This document shows, one piece after another, positions 8,343 to 18,255 of a stretch of DNA of 64,000 nucleotides. The DNA is from Marinihelvus sp942491555 (GTDB lineage: Bacteria; Pseudomonadota; Gammaproteobacteria; Xanthomonadales; SZUA-36): NCBI GenBank assembly GCA_942491555.1, contig CALOBN010000002.1, positions 372,001 to 436,000 on the forward strand, given 5' to 3'. Every line of letters starts with the position of its first letter. Within the stretch, counting starts at the first letter, position 1. The translations under genes and the position numbers were made by a program. The notes under the pieces were generated by a model. That model worked only from the letters and a program-made list of their open reading frames with translations. It did not search any database and had not been told where the DNA came from.

Positions 8343-9588
8343 TATCAACAACTACACGATGAACTTTGGGCCGCAGCACCCCGCCGCGCACGGCGTTTTG
8401 CGTCTTGTGCTGGAGCTGTCGGGTGAGACCGTCGTGCGTGCAGACCCGCATATTGGCCTGCTGCACCGGGCCACGGAAAAGCTGGCTGAAAGCAAACCCT
8501 ACAACCAGTCGATTGGTTATATGGACCGGCTCGACTACATGTCGATGATGTGTAACGAGCACGCTTATGTGCAGGCTATTGAGAAGCTGCTGGGCATCGA
8601 GCCGCCGTTGCGGGCGCAATACATTCGCACGATGTTTGACGAATTAACCCGTGTGGGTAATCACCTGTTGTGGCTCGGCACCAATGGCCTCGACCTGGGC
8701 GCCATGACCATGTTTCTGTACGCGTTCCGTGAGCGCGAATCGATCATGGATATGTATGAAGCCGTATCCGGTGCGCGCATGCATGCAACTTATTATCGCC
8801 CCGGCGGCGTGTACCGCGATTTGCCGGAGCGCATGCCCGCGCACCGCGAGTCTCCCTGGACCAAGGGCAAAGACTTAAAGCGTAAGAATGAGTGGCGCGA
8901 AGGCAGCCTGCTGGACTTCATCGAGGCTTTCATCGAGGATTTCCAGAGCAAGATCGACGATTACGAAACGCTGTTGACCGACAACCGGATCTGGAAACAG
9001 CGCACCGTGAATATTGGCGTGGTTTCTCCGGAACGGGCTCTGCAGCTGGGCTTTTCCGGTCCCATGTTGCGCGGTTCCGGTATCGAGTGGGACCTGCGTA
9101 AAAAACAACCCTACGCCATGTACTCCGAAATGGATTTTGATATCCCGGTCGGATCAAACGGCGATTGTTATGACCGCTACCTGGTGCGTGTGGAAGAGTT
9201 ACGCCAGTCGGTAAGAATCATCCGTCAGTGTGCCGCCTGGCTGCGCGTCAACCCGGGCCACGTGATGCTGAAAAACTTCAAGGTGATTCCGCCCACCCGC
9301 GAAGAGATGAAAGACGACATGGAAGCGCTCATTCATCACTTCAAACTGTTCACCGAGGGCTTTTGTGTGCCCGCCGGTGAAACGTATGCGGCGGTCGAGG
9401 CACCCAAAGGCGAATTTGCCTGCTATTTGCTCTCTGACGGCGCCAACAAACCTTTCCGGGTGCATCTTCGCGCGCCCGGGTTCGCCCACCTGTCCAGCAT
9501 GGACGAGATGCTGCGGGGCCACATGCTGGCGGATGTGCCGGCCATGGTCGGCACCCAGGACATCGTGTTTGGGGAGATTGACCGCTGA
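8335..9588 (+). CDS. nuoD: NADH-quinone oxidoreductase subunit D
   Basis: 417 aa from ATG 8335, MADINNYTMNFGPQHPAAHG, the standard 49-kDa-subunit opening; this start overlaps nuoC by 8 nt. It also has the GLLHRATEKLAE segment and a RAPGFAHLSSMDEM-type C-terminal block. This subunit with NuoB forms the quinone site at the arm junction. Confidence 0.98.
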   Translation: MADINNYTMNFGPQHPAAHGVLRLVLELSGETVVRADPHIGLLHRATEKLAESKPYNQSIGYMDRLDYMSMMCNEHAYVQAIEKLLGIEPPLRAQYIRTMFDELTRVGNHLLWLGTNGLDLGAMTMFLYAFRERESIMDMYEAVSGARMHATYYRPGGVYRDLPERMPAHRESPWTKGKDLKRKNEWREGSLLDFIEAFIEDFQSKIDDYETLLTDNRIWKQRTVNIGVVSPERALQLGFSGPMLRGSGIEWDLRKKQPYAMYSEMDFDIPVGSNGDCYDRYLVRVEELRQSVRIIRQCAAWLRVNPGHVMLKNFKVIPPTREEMKDDMEALIHHFKLFTEGFCVPAGETYAAVEAPKGEFACYLLSDGANKPFRVHLRAPGFAHLSSMDEMLRGHMLADVPAMVGTQDIVFGEIDR

Positions 9589-10103
9589 TGGCACACAAGG
9601 CCGCACTAGCCCAGGGCAAAACAGAACTGCTGACCGCTCAGACCCGTGCAGTCATCGACGGATGGGTGGCACGTTTTCCCGAAGACCGTAAGCGTTCCGC
9701 GCTGATCCAATCTCTTATGGCAGCGCAAGAGCAGAACGGTGGCTACCTGAACCGTGAACTGATTGAAGCGGTTGCTGAATATCTCGATCTTCCGCCGGTG
9801 TGGGCGGCCGAAGTGGCAAGCTTCTATTCCATGTTTCACAACACCCCTTGCGGGCGCAATAAAGTGAACATTTGCACCAATATTTCCTGCTGGCTTAACG
9901 GTGCCGAGGACCTGGTGGCGCATGCGGAGCACAAGCTGGGCATCAAGATGGGTCAGACCACGCAGGACGGCCGGGTCACCCTGGTGCGTGAGGAAGAATG
10001 TCTCGCGGCCTGCGTCGGCGCGCCCATGATGGTTGTCAACGGTCATTACCATGAGAATCTGGACAATGACGCCTTCGACAAGATTATCGACGGGTTGGAC
10101 TGA
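9588..10103 (+). CDS. nuoE: NADH-quinone oxidoreductase subunit E
   Basis: 171 aa. It is a thioredoxin-fold 24-kDa subunit with the N1a [2Fe-2S] ligands: CTNISC and, further on, EECLAACVGAP. The ATG overlaps the nuoD stop (TGATG). It sits in the NADH-oxidising module with NuoF and NuoG. Confidence 0.97.
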   Translation: MAHKAALAQGKTELLTAQTRAVIDGWVARFPEDRKRSALIQSLMAAQEQNGGYLNRELIEAVAEYLDLPPVWAAEVASFYSMFHNTPCGRNKVNICTNISCWLNGAEDLVAHAEHKLGIKMGQTTQDGRVTLVREEECLAACVGAPMMVVNGHYHENLDNDAFDKIIDGLD

Positions 10104-10105
10104 AC

Positions 10106-11446
10106 TTGGCCGAATCTGACATGAACAAATCCAACACGCGCGGACCTGGTGGTACTGCAGGCATGGTTGTCTTCAATACGCTGGGTGAGGCGGTTCCATG
10201 GAGCCTGGAAACCTACCGTAAGCTGGACGGCTACCAGGCCTGGGAAAAGATCCTGCGCGAGAAAACTGCCCAGGAAGAGATCATTGAGACGGTTAAAGCT
10301 TCCAATCTGCGCGGCCGCGGCGGGGCAGGTTTTCCGACCGGTCTGAAGTGGAGCTTTATGCCGCGTTCAGCGCCGGTGCAGAAGTACCTGTTGTGTAACT
10401 CGGATGAGTCCGAGCCGGGCACCTGTCATGACCGGGACATTCTGCGGTTCAATCCACATGCCGTGATTGAAGGTATGGCGATCGGTGCCTATGCCATGGG
10501 CGCCAGCGTGGCCTACAACTACCTGCGTGGTGAGTTTCATCATGAGCCCTGGGAACGCTTTGAAGCAGCGGTAAAAGAGGCCTATGAAGCTGGACTGCTG
10601 GGCAAAAATATCATGGGTTCGGGCATTGATATGGACATCCACGGTGTTCTTGGTGCCGGCGCTTATATCTGCGGTGAAGAAACCGCCCTGATGGAATCAC
10701 TGGAAGGCAAAAAAGGGCAGCCCCGCTACAAGCCGCCATTTCCAGCGAATTTTGGCCTGTATGGCAAACCCACAACCATCAATAACACGGAAACCCTGGC
10801 CTCTGTCCCGAGCATCATGCGCAAGGGCGCGGACTGGTTCCTGGAGCTGGGCAAACCCAATAACGGCGGCCCCAAGGTGTTTTCCGTGTCCGGCCACGTG
10901 AACCGGCCTGGTAACTTCGAAATTCCGCTCGGCACGCCGTTTGCCGACCTGTTGGAGATGGCAGGTGGCGTGCGTGATGGCAACAAATTGAAAGCGGTGA
11001 TCCCGGGCGGCTCAAGCATGCCGGTGTTGCCGGCGGATGTGATGATGGACATCACCATGGACTATGACGCACTTGGCAAGGCCGGTTCAGGTCTGGGTTC
11101 AGGGGCGGTCATCGTTATGGATGAGAAAACCTGCATCGTGCGCGCCTGCACGCGCATTGCGCGCTTTTACCATATGGAGTCCTGCGGTCAGTGTACGCCC
11201 TGCCGTGAGGGTACCGGCTGGATGCACCGGGTATTGCAGCGCATCGTCGACGGCAAAGCCAGCCGCGATGACCTGGGGCTGTTGAAGTCTGCGGCCGGCC
11301 AGATCGAAGGGCATACGATTTGCGCCTTCGGTGAAGCTGCAGCCTGGCCGGTACAGGGCATGCTGCGCCACTTCTGGCACGAATTTGAGTATTACATCGA
11401 CCATGGCCGGTCCATCGTGGACGGGGCCGGGGAGAGAGCGGCATGA
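10106..11446 (+). CDS. nuoF: NADH-quinone oxidoreductase subunit F
   Basis: 446 aa from TTG 10106, which has GGA 6 nt upstream; an ATG at 10121 (MNKSNTRGPG) is the alternative start. It has the FMN/NADH-binding GRGGAGFPTGLKW motif, the GAGAYICGEETALMESLEG motif in two parts, and the N3 [4Fe-4S] ligands SCGQCTPCREGT. This is the NADH-oxidising flavoprotein subunit of complex I. Confidence 0.97.
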   Translation: MAESDMNKSNTRGPGGTAGMVVFNTLGEAVPWSLETYRKLDGYQAWEKILREKTAQEEIIETVKASNLRGRGGAGFPTGLKWSFMPRSAPVQKYLLCNSDESEPGTCHDRDILRFNPHAVIEGMAIGAYAMGASVAYNYLRGEFHHEPWERFEAAVKEAYEAGLLGKNIMGSGIDMDIHGVLGAGAYICGEETALMESLEGKKGQPRYKPPFPANFGLYGKPTTINNTETLASVPSIMRKGADWFLELGKPNNGGPKVFSVSGHVNRPGNFEIPLGTPFADLLEMAGGVRDGNKLKAVIPGGSSMPVLPADVMMDITMDYDALGKAGSGLGSGAVIVMDEKTCIVRACTRIARFYHMESCGQCTPCREGTGWMHRVLQRIVDGKASRDDLGLLKSAAGQIEGHTICAFGEAAAWPVQGMLRHFWHEFEYYIDHGRSIVDGAGERAA

Positions 11447-13785
11447 GTGCGGTGATGGATGAGCAGGAAATGGTCAACATCGAGGTTGACGGAGTCGCCC
11501 TGCAGGTTCCGAAGAACTCGATGATTATCGAAGCAACGGACAAGGCAGGTATCGCCGTGCCGCGGTTCTGTTATCACCGCAAACTGACCGTCGCGGCCAA
11601 CTGCCGCATGTGTCTCGTGGATGTAGAAAAAGCGCCCAAGCCGATGCCGGCTTGTGCGACTCCGGTGATGGAAGGGATGAAAGTGTTCACCCAGTCCAAA
11701 CGCGCCATCGATGCGCAGCACGGCATCATGGAGTTTCTGCTGATCAATCACCCGCTGGATTGTCCGATCTGTGATCAGGGCGGTGAATGTGAATTGCAGG
11801 ACATGGCCATGGGCTATGGCCGCTCGGTATCACGCTTTGTCGAGCGCAAGCGGGTGGTTAAGGATAAAAATGTCGGGCCGCTGATCCAGACAGACATGAC
11901 CCGCTGCATCCATTGCACCCGGTGCGTTCGTTTTCTGGAAGAGATTGCCGGCACCAGTGAGATGGGCGGCACCGGCCGCGGTGACCGGACTGAAATTGGC
12001 ACCTGCCTGGAAAACAGTATTGATTCCGAACTGTCCGGCAACGTCATTGATCTGTGCCCCGTGGGCGCGCTAACAAACAAGCCTTTCCGCTATTCGGCCC
12101 GCTCCTGGGAGTTGATCGCGCAACCATCCCATGCCGTTCATGATGGCCTGGGCTCGGCGCTGCATTACCATATGCGCCGTGGCGATGTTATGCGTGCCGT
12201 GCCCCGCGACCTGGAAAGCATCAATGAGTCGTGGCTGTCGGACCGCGACCGCTACAGTCACTTCGGCCTCTCGGCACCTGACCGCTTGCTCCAGCCGCAA
12301 GTTAAAAAGGACGGCGAGTGGGTCGAGGTGAGCTGGGATGAAGCACTGACAGCGGCGCAAGCCGGTTTACAGGCAGTCGCCGGGGATGAGCTGGGAATCA
12401 TTATGTCGCCCAGCGCCAGTTCCGAGGCGTATTTCCTGGCTGGACGCCTGGCTGACGGTCTGGAATGCCCGCACATTGATCACCGCGCCCGCGAGGTCGA
12501 TTTTGCTGACGACGCCAGCCGGAAAGTCACGTTTGGTGCATCGATCGCCGAGATGGAATCCATGCAGTCCATCCTGCTTCTGGGCTGCAATATACGCCAT
12601 GAGGCACCCATTCTCGGACACCGGGTACGCAAGGCCTTTCTGGCGGGCGCGCAGGTCTTCGCACTGAACCCCCTGGACTGGGAATTCCACTTTGACCTGG
12701 CTGACGGCATGATCGCCGCCCCGCAGGAAATGGTGGCAGAATTCGCCGCCCTGGCGGTTGCGGTCAGCGAGGCCACCGGCAAGGCGCTTCCCGCGGAATG
12801 GGCCAAAGCTGCACATGGTGCAGATGCTGCCAACTACCGGAAAATGGCGGCGTCCCTGCATGCCAGCGACCAGGCTGTGCTGGTCGTCGGTCAGGCAGCG
12901 ATGGCGCATCCGCAGGCCAGCTGGTTGCGAACCCTGGCTGCCTGGATCGCTGATGCCTGCGGCGCCAGGCTTAACCTGCTGCCTTCTGGCGGTAATACGG
13001 CCGGTGCCGCCACCATGGGTGCGCAACCGCGGGCTGGCGGGCTGAACGCGCGCAGCATGCTCGAGCAGCCGCGTAAAACCTACCTGTTATGGGATCTCGA
13101 CCCGGATCGGGACTTTGCTGACCCTGCGCTGGCTCTCAAAGCCCTGCGCCAGGCCGATTCTGTCGTTGCCATCGGCAGTTTTGCCAACGATGCGCTGCGC
13201 CGTGTCGCGACCGTTCTGCTGCCGCTGAGTGCCTGGCCGGAAACCGAAGGGTCATTCATAAACCTGGAAGGTCGCAGCTTTGTTGTCAGGCCGGCTGGCC
13301 GCGCGGCAGGAGATTCGCGCCCGGGCTGGAAGATCCTCAGACGTCTGGGTGCGCAAATGGGCCTGGCTGGTTTTGACCAGGTCAGTTTTGCCGAAGTGCA
13401 TGCGGATCTCCCCGAATCGCCGCCTGAATCATCAGGCGTGGTAAGCCTGCAGGAGCCACAGGCGGCCCCCGGTGGCCTGATGCGTATCGGTGTTGTGCCA
13501 ATGTATTCAGTAGACGGTCTGTGTCGCCGCAGCGCGGCCCTGCAGGCAACGGTTCACGCAGAGCATGGTTTTATCGGCCTTAATCCGGCAGATGCTGCGG
13601 ATCTGGGCCTGCAAGAGGGTGACAGTGCGAATGTTCGCCAGGACGGCGATGCTGTTGAGTTGACGGTCCGGGTGACCGCCATGGTCCCTGAAGGCGGTGC
13701 CTGGTTGCCGTCCGCAACCCGTGACAGCGCATTGCTGGGCGCTGCCTTCGGCCCGCTCACCATAGAACCTGCAGGGAAGGGCTGA
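11443..13785 (+). CDS. nuoG: NADH-quinone oxidoreductase subunit G
   Basis: 780 aa. The N-terminal ferredoxin-like domain holds the [2Fe-2S] cysteines (FCYHR, NCRMC), then the HPLDCPICDQGGEC cluster region and CIHCTRCVRF for a [4Fe-4S] cluster. A molybdopterin-oxidoreductase-like domain follows without the extra N7 CxxCxxxC set being obvious. The last roughly 150 residues are an aspartate-decarboxylase-like fold. ATGA overlap with nuoF. Confidence 0.96.
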   Translation: MSAVMDEQEMVNIEVDGVALQVPKNSMIIEATDKAGIAVPRFCYHRKLTVAANCRMCLVDVEKAPKPMPACATPVMEGMKVFTQSKRAIDAQHGIMEFLLINHPLDCPICDQGGECELQDMAMGYGRSVSRFVERKRVVKDKNVGPLIQTDMTRCIHCTRCVRFLEEIAGTSEMGGTGRGDRTEIGTCLENSIDSELSGNVIDLCPVGALTNKPFRYSARSWELIAQPSHAVHDGLGSALHYHMRRGDVMRAVPRDLESINESWLSDRDRYSHFGLSAPDRLLQPQVKKDGEWVEVSWDEALTAAQAGLQAVAGDELGIIMSPSASSEAYFLAGRLADGLECPHIDHRAREVDFADDASRKVTFGASIAEMESMQSILLLGCNIRHEAPILGHRVRKAFLAGAQVFALNPLDWEFHFDLADGMIAAPQEMVAEFAALAVAVSEATGKALPAEWAKAAHGADAANYRKMAASLHASDQAVLVVGQAAMAHPQASWLRTLAAWIADACGARLNLLPSGGNTAGAATMGAQPRAGGLNARSMLEQPRKTYLLWDLDPDRDFADPALALKALRQADSVVAIGSFANDALRRVATVLLPLSAWPETEGSFINLEGRSFVVRPAGRAAGDSRPGWKILRRLGAQMGLAGFDQVSFAEVHADLPESPPESSGVVSLQEPQAAPGGLMRIGVVPMYSVDGLCRRSAALQATVHAEHGFIGLNPADAADLGLQEGDSANVRQDGDAVELTVRVTAMVPEGGAWLPSATRDSALLGAAFGPLTIEPAGKG

Positions 13786-14822
13786 TGGACGCCTTGCTCG
13801 AACTGGCCTGGATCGTGGTCAAGATCCTTGCTATCACCGTGCCGCTGATTATCGCTGTGGCCTACTTTACCTATGCCGAGCGGCGCGTGATCGGCTTTAT
13901 GCAGGTGCGCATGGGGCCCAACCGTGTCGGCATTTTCGGCATGAAGTTGTGGGGCCTGGCACAACCCTTCGCAGATGTTTTCAAGTTGTTGTTGAAAGAA
14001 ATCGTCCTGCCCAACAACGCCAACCGTTTCCTGTTTGTGCTGGCACCGGTACTCACCCTGGCGCCGGCCTTTGCGGCCTGGGCGGTGATTCCGTTCAGTG
14101 ACACCATGGTTCTGGCCAACATTGACGCCGGTTTGCTGTACCTGCTGGCGATGATGTCGTTGGGCGTGTACGGCATCATTATCGCGGGCTGGGCATCGAA
14201 CTCGCAGTACGCACTGCTGGGCGGGCTGCGTTCCGCTGCGCAGATCGTGTCCTATGAAATTCCCATGGGATTTGCGCTGATTGGCGTGCTGATCATGTCG
14301 GGCACCATGAACATGAGCGAGATCGTGCTGGCCCAGCAAGGCAATATATTTGACTGGTTCTGGCTCCCGCTGTTCCCCCTGTTTGTGATCTATTGCATTT
14401 CCGGGGTCGCGGAAACCAACCGCGCCCCGTTTGACATTGCCGAAGGCGAATCGGAGATCGTGGCGGGTTTCCACGTGGAGTATTCCGGCGCAGCATTCGC
14501 CGTCTTCTTCCTGGCTGAATACGCCAACATGATTCTGATTTCCTGCCTGGTCGCGTTGTTGTTCCTGGGCGGCTGGCTGTCTCCGTTTGCCGGGCTGCCA
14601 GTGGTGGGTGATACCTTCCTGGCGGCCGGCGGGATGCATTGGTTCCTGTTGAAGACCGCCTGCTTCATGTTCATGTTTCTGTGGTTGCGCGCGACATTTC
14701 CGCGTTATCGCTATGACCAACTCATGCGGCTGGGCTGGAAAGTGCTGGTGCCCATCGCCCTTGCCTGGGTGCTGGTAGCTGCGGGGATCAAATTATCCGG
14801 CATTGTTGTGCTGGGGAGCTGA
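13785..14822 (+). CDS. nuoH: NADH-quinone oxidoreductase subunit H
   Basis: 345 aa, eight-helix membrane subunit of complex I that forms the quinone entry channel. Conserved segments: ERRVIGFMQVRMGPNRVG, the GWASNSQYALLGGLRSAAQ block (in pieces), and ETNRAPFDIAEGESEIVAGF. The start overlaps the nuoG stop by one base. Confidence 0.98.
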   Translation: MDALLELAWIVVKILAITVPLIIAVAYFTYAERRVIGFMQVRMGPNRVGIFGMKLWGLAQPFADVFKLLLKEIVLPNNANRFLFVLAPVLTLAPAFAAWAVIPFSDTMVLANIDAGLLYLLAMMSLGVYGIIIAGWASNSQYALLGGLRSAAQIVSYEIPMGFALIGVLIMSGTMNMSEIVLAQQGNIFDWFWLPLFPLFVIYCISGVAETNRAPFDIAEGESEIVAGFHVEYSGAAFAVFFLAEYANMILISCLVALLFLGGWLSPFAGLPVVGDTFLAAGGMHWFLLKTACFMFMFLWLRATFPRYRYDQLMRLGWKVLVPIALAWVLVAAGIKLSGIVVLGS

Positions 14823-14824
14823 CC

Positions 14825-15313
14825 ATGAATGCAATTGGCCGATACTTTAAATCACTGATGTTGCTCGAACTTATGGGTGGACTAAGCGTGACCATGCGGT
14901 ATTTTTTCAAGCCCAAGTTCACGGTGCGCTACCCGGAGGAGAAAACCCCCAAGTCCAACCGCTTCCGCGGTCTGCACGCCTTGCGTCGCTACCCGAATGG
15001 TGAAGAGCGCTGTATCGCCTGCAAGCTTTGTGAGGCGGTATGTCCGGCCCTGGCAATCACCATCGATTCCGAACAGCGTGAAGATGGAACGCGGCGCACC
15101 ACGCGCTACGACATCGACCTGTTCAAGTGTATTTACTGTGGATTCTGTGAAGAATCCTGCCCGGTAGATTCCATCGTCGAAACCACCTTTCATGAATACC
15201 ACTTCGAGAACCGCGGTGAGAACATCATGACCAAGCCCCAGTTGCTGGCCATTGGTGACCGCTTCGAAGCCCAGATCGCTGCAGAAAAGCAGCAAGACGC
15301 GGCGTATCGCTAA
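14825..15313 (+). CDS. nuoI: NADH-quinone oxidoreductase subunit I
   Basis: 162 aa with two classic 8Fe ferredoxin motifs, CIACKLCEAVCP and CIYCGFCEESCPVD, ligands of clusters N6a and N6b. It links the peripheral electron chain to NuoB. It begins 2 nt after nuoH and overlaps nuoJ by one base. Confidence 0.98.
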   Translation: MNAIGRYFKSLMLLELMGGLSVTMRYFFKPKFTVRYPEEKTPKSNRFRGLHALRRYPNGEERCIACKLCEAVCPALAITIDSEQREDGTRRTTRYDIDLFKCIYCGFCEESCPVDSIVETTFHEYHFENRGENIMTKPQLLAIGDRFEAQIAAEKQQDAAYR

Positions 15314-15945
15314 TGTTTGGTATCGAAGCAGTTCAAATCGTTTTCTACCTGTTCTCAGCGATCATGCTGGGTGCGGCGCTGGGTGTTATTACCTCGCGCA
15401 ACCCGGTCTATTCGGCATTGTTCCTGGTTCTCGCATTCTTCTCAGCCGCGGGGCTGTGGATTCTGCTTGAGGTTGAATTCCTCGGCATCATCCTCGTGGT
15501 GGTGTACGTGGGCGCCGTGATGGTGCTGTTCCTGTTCGTCGTGATGATGCTGAATATCAATGTCTTGCCAATGCAGGAAGGCTTTACCCGCTACTTGCCC
15601 GTCGGGGTCGGTGTGGCGCTCGTTATGGCCGGTGAACTGCTCCTGGTGCTGTGGGCGCGGGGTCGTTTCGATGCCGGGCAATTCCCGATTCCGGCCGCAC
15701 GTGAGGCGGGATACAGCAACACGCAGGCCGTGGGCGAATGGATGTTCACCTATTTTCTGCTGCCTTTCGAGGTTGCCGGCATCATTCTGCTGGTTGCTAT
15801 TGTGGCCGCCATTGCCCTGACCCAGCGGCGACGGACTGACCAGAAGGTTCAGAACCCGTCCCGCCAGGTGCGTGTCAAACGCGATGAGCGGGTGAGGCTT
15901 GTGAAAATGAAATCCGAAGCGCCGGCAACAGGCGACAGGAAATGA
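15313..15945 (+). CDS. nuoJ: NADH-quinone oxidoreductase subunit J
   Basis: 210 aa with five hydrophobic helices. The LEVEFLGIILVVVYVGAVMVLFLFVVMM region (seen as EVEFLGIILVVVYVGA and onward) is the conserved pi-bulge helix of NuoJ. A basic hydrophilic C-terminal tail follows. Membrane-arm subunit. Confidence 0.96.
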   Translation: MFGIEAVQIVFYLFSAIMLGAALGVITSRNPVYSALFLVLAFFSAAGLWILLEVEFLGIILVVVYVGAVMVLFLFVVMMLNINVLPMQEGFTRYLPVGVGVALVMAGELLLVLWARGRFDAGQFPIPAAREAGYSNTQAVGEWMFTYFLLPFEVAGIILLVAIVAAIALTQRRRTDQKVQNPSRQVRVKRDERVRLVKMKSEAPATGDRK

Positions 15946-15949
15946 ATCC

Positions 15950-16255
15950 ATGCTGACTCTTGCGCATTACCTGACGCTCGGGGCGCTGCTGCTGTGTATC
16001 AGCGTCGCGGGTATCTTCATCAACCGGAAAAACGTGTTGATCCTGCTCATGTGTATTGAGCTGACGCTGCTCGCGGTGAATATGAACTTTGTCGCTTTCT
16101 CGCGCTTTCTGGACAACCTGGATGGCCAGGTATTTGTCTTCTTCATTCTTACCGTGGCCGCCGCAGAGGCAGCCATCGGACTGGCGATTCTGGTGGTGCT
16201 GTACCGCAACCGCAGAACCATTAATGTCGAAGAGCTGGACGAGCTGAAGGGCTGA
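15950..16255 (+). CDS. nuoK: NADH-quinone oxidoreductase subunit K
   Basis: 101 aa with three membrane helices. The two conserved glutamates on helices 2 and 3 are visible in LMCIELTLLAVN and AAAEAAIGLAI. Antiporter-like proton-path subunit. Its stop overlaps the nuoL start (TGATG). Confidence 0.97.
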   Translation: MLTLAHYLTLGALLLCISVAGIFINRKNVLILLMCIELTLLAVNMNFVAFSRFLDNLDGQVFVFFILTVAAAEAAIGLAILVVLYRNRRTINVEELDELKG

Positions 16256-18255
16256 TGATGGAACTGAAAACCACATTACTCCTGATCGCCCTGCTGCCAT
16301 TGTTTGGCGCGATCGTGTCCGGCCTGGGTCGCAATATCGTGGGGCGGGCCGGTGCTCACTGGATAACGATTATCGCCGTGGCGGTGTCCTGCGCCTTGTC
16401 GTTCAGCGTTCTGTACCAGCAGATCTATACCGGTCTTGGAACCCAGAACATCAGCATTTACACCTGGATGGTCGTCGGGGGAGTGACTTTCGAGGTCGGT
16501 TTCCTGGTCGACCACCTGACGTCACTGATGATGTGCGTTGTGACCTTCGTATCGCTGATGGTGCATATCTACACCGTTGGCTATATGAAGGACGATCCGG
16601 GATATCAGCGCTTCTTCGCCTACATCAACCTGTTCACCTTTGCCATGCTCATGCTGGTAATGGCCAATAACTTCATGCAGTTGTTCTTTGGCTGGGAGGC
16701 GGTTGGCCTGGTGTCGTACCTGCTGATTGGCTTCTGGTTCAAGAAAGAGACCGCTATTTTCGCCAATATGAAAGCCTTCCTGGTTAACCGGGTGGGCGAT
16801 TTCGGCTTTCTGCTTGGTATTTCAGCGGTATTAATGACCTTCAATTCGCTGGATTACGCCACGGTGTTTGCGGCCGCACCGGAAAAAGCCGGTGAGACGA
16901 TCAGTCTGATTGGCGGCATGGAATGGAGCCTGATGACGGTGATCTGCGTGTGCCTGTTCATCGGCGCGATGGGCAAGTCTGCGCAGGCCCCGCTGCATGT
17001 CTGGTTGCCAGACTCGATGGAAGGCCCGACGCCCATCTCCGCCCTGATTCACGCCGCGACCATGGTGACCGCCGGCATCTTCATGGTGGCACGTATGTCA
17101 CCCCTGTTTGAGATGAGCGACGCTGCGCTGAGCTTTGTCATGCTCATCGGTGCCTTCACGGCACTTTTCATGGGCGCGATCGGTATTGTCCAGAACGATA
17201 TCAAGCGCGTGGTGGCTTATTCGACGCTGTCCCAGCTTGGCTATATGACCGTGGCGCTGGGTGTGTCTGCCTATTCTGCAGCGATTTTTCATCTGATGAC
17301 GCATGCCTTCTTCAAGGCGCTGCTGTTCCTGGGTGCAGGCTCGGTCATCATTGCCATGCACCACCAACAAGACATGCGTTACATGGGTGGCTTGCGGAAA
17401 TACATGCCGGTTACCTGGATTACCGCCTGGCTGGGAACGCTCGCCCTGGTCGGATTTCCGTTCTTTTCGGGCTTTTACTCGAAAGATGTGATTATCGAAG
17501 TGGTGGCATTATCAGACCGCTTCGGCAGCAACCTGGCCTACTGGGCTGTAGAGATCGGCGTGTTCATTACTGCCCTGTACAGCTTCCGGCTGTTGTTCCT
17601 GACCTTTTATGGCCCGGATCGCTTCACAGTGGTGCCGGGGGCGGACCCGCATGAACATCTGCCCGATGGTGAACTGGCGCATGAACCGCATGAGTCACCC
17701 TGGGTGGTTACATTGCCGCTCGTGTTGCTGGCCATTCCATCGGTTGTGATCGGATACTTCACCATCCAGCCCTTGCTGTTTGGCGGTTGGCTCAATGATG
17801 CCATTACCGTCAATCCGGCCAATGATGTGGTCGGCCAATTTGGAGAGGAATTCCACGGACCCCTGGCCATGGCGCTGCACAGTGTGCAGACCTTGCCGTT
17901 CTGGCTGATGCTTGGCGGCCTGGCTCTGGCGGCCTTCATTTACCTGTACCGGCCTGCCATCGCGACAACGATCAGAAACCGCTCCGGCTTTATTTACACC
18001 TTGCTGGAAAACAAATATTACTTTGATGCCTTCAACCAGAAGGTGTTTGCCAACGGCGCAGTGCGTCTTGGAATTGATCTTTGGAAGAAAGTTGATGCCG
18101 GCTTTATCGACGGCCTGCTGGTCAATGGCTCGGCACGCGTCGTGCAAGCCGTTGCTGCCCGGGTAAGGCGCTGGCAAACAGGGTTCCTGTATGACTACGC
18201 CTTCAGCATGATACTGGGTCTGATTGCGATCCTTGGCGTCTGGGTGGTTTTCTGA
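16255..18255 (+). CDS. nuoL: NADH-quinone oxidoreductase subunit L
   Basis: 666 aa, Mrp-antiporter-like subunit with about 16 membrane helices. Conserved features include FFGWEAVGLVSYLLIGFW with the key Glu, APLHVWLPDSMEGPTPISALIHAATMV (in pieces), and the long C-terminal lateral-helix region. It starts at ATG 16255; a second ATG follows at 16258. Confidence 0.97.
   Translation: MMELKTTLLLIALLPLFGAIVSGLGRNIVGRAGAHWITIIAVAVSCALSFSVLYQQIYTGLGTQNISIYTWMVVGGVTFEVGFLVDHLTSLMMCVVTFVSLMVHIYTVGYMKDDPGYQRFFAYINLFTFAMLMLVMANNFMQLFFGWEAVGLVSYLLIGFWFKKETAIFANMKAFLVNRVGDFGFLLGISAVLMTFNSLDYATVFAAAPEKAGETISLIGGMEWSLMTVICVCLFIGAMGKSAQAPLHVWLPDSMEGPTPISALIHAATMVTAGIFMVARMSPLFEMSDAALSFVMLIGAFTALFMGAIGIVQNDIKRVVAYSTLSQLGYMTVALGVSAYSAAIFHLMTHAFFKALLFLGAGSVIIAMHHQQDMRYMGGLRKYMPVTWITAWLGTLALVGFPFFSGFYSKDVIIEVVALSDRFGSNLAYWAVEIGVFITALYSFRLLFLTFYGPDRFTVVPGADPHEHLPDGELAHEPHESPWVVTLPLVLLAIPSVVIGYFTIQPLLFGGWLNDAITVNPANDVVGQFGEEFHGPLAMALHSVQTLPFWLMLGGLALAAFIYLYRPAIATTIRNRSGFIYTLLENKYYFDAFNQKVFANGAVRLGIDLWKKVDAGFIDGLLVNGSARVVQAVAARVRRWQTGFLYDYAFSMILGLIAILGVWVVF

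Noticed and set aside
13554..14720. 388-codon open frame on the minus strand
   Set aside because: Antisense to the nuoG end and nuoH; rich in His, Gln and Arg as expected of a complement of membrane-protein codons.
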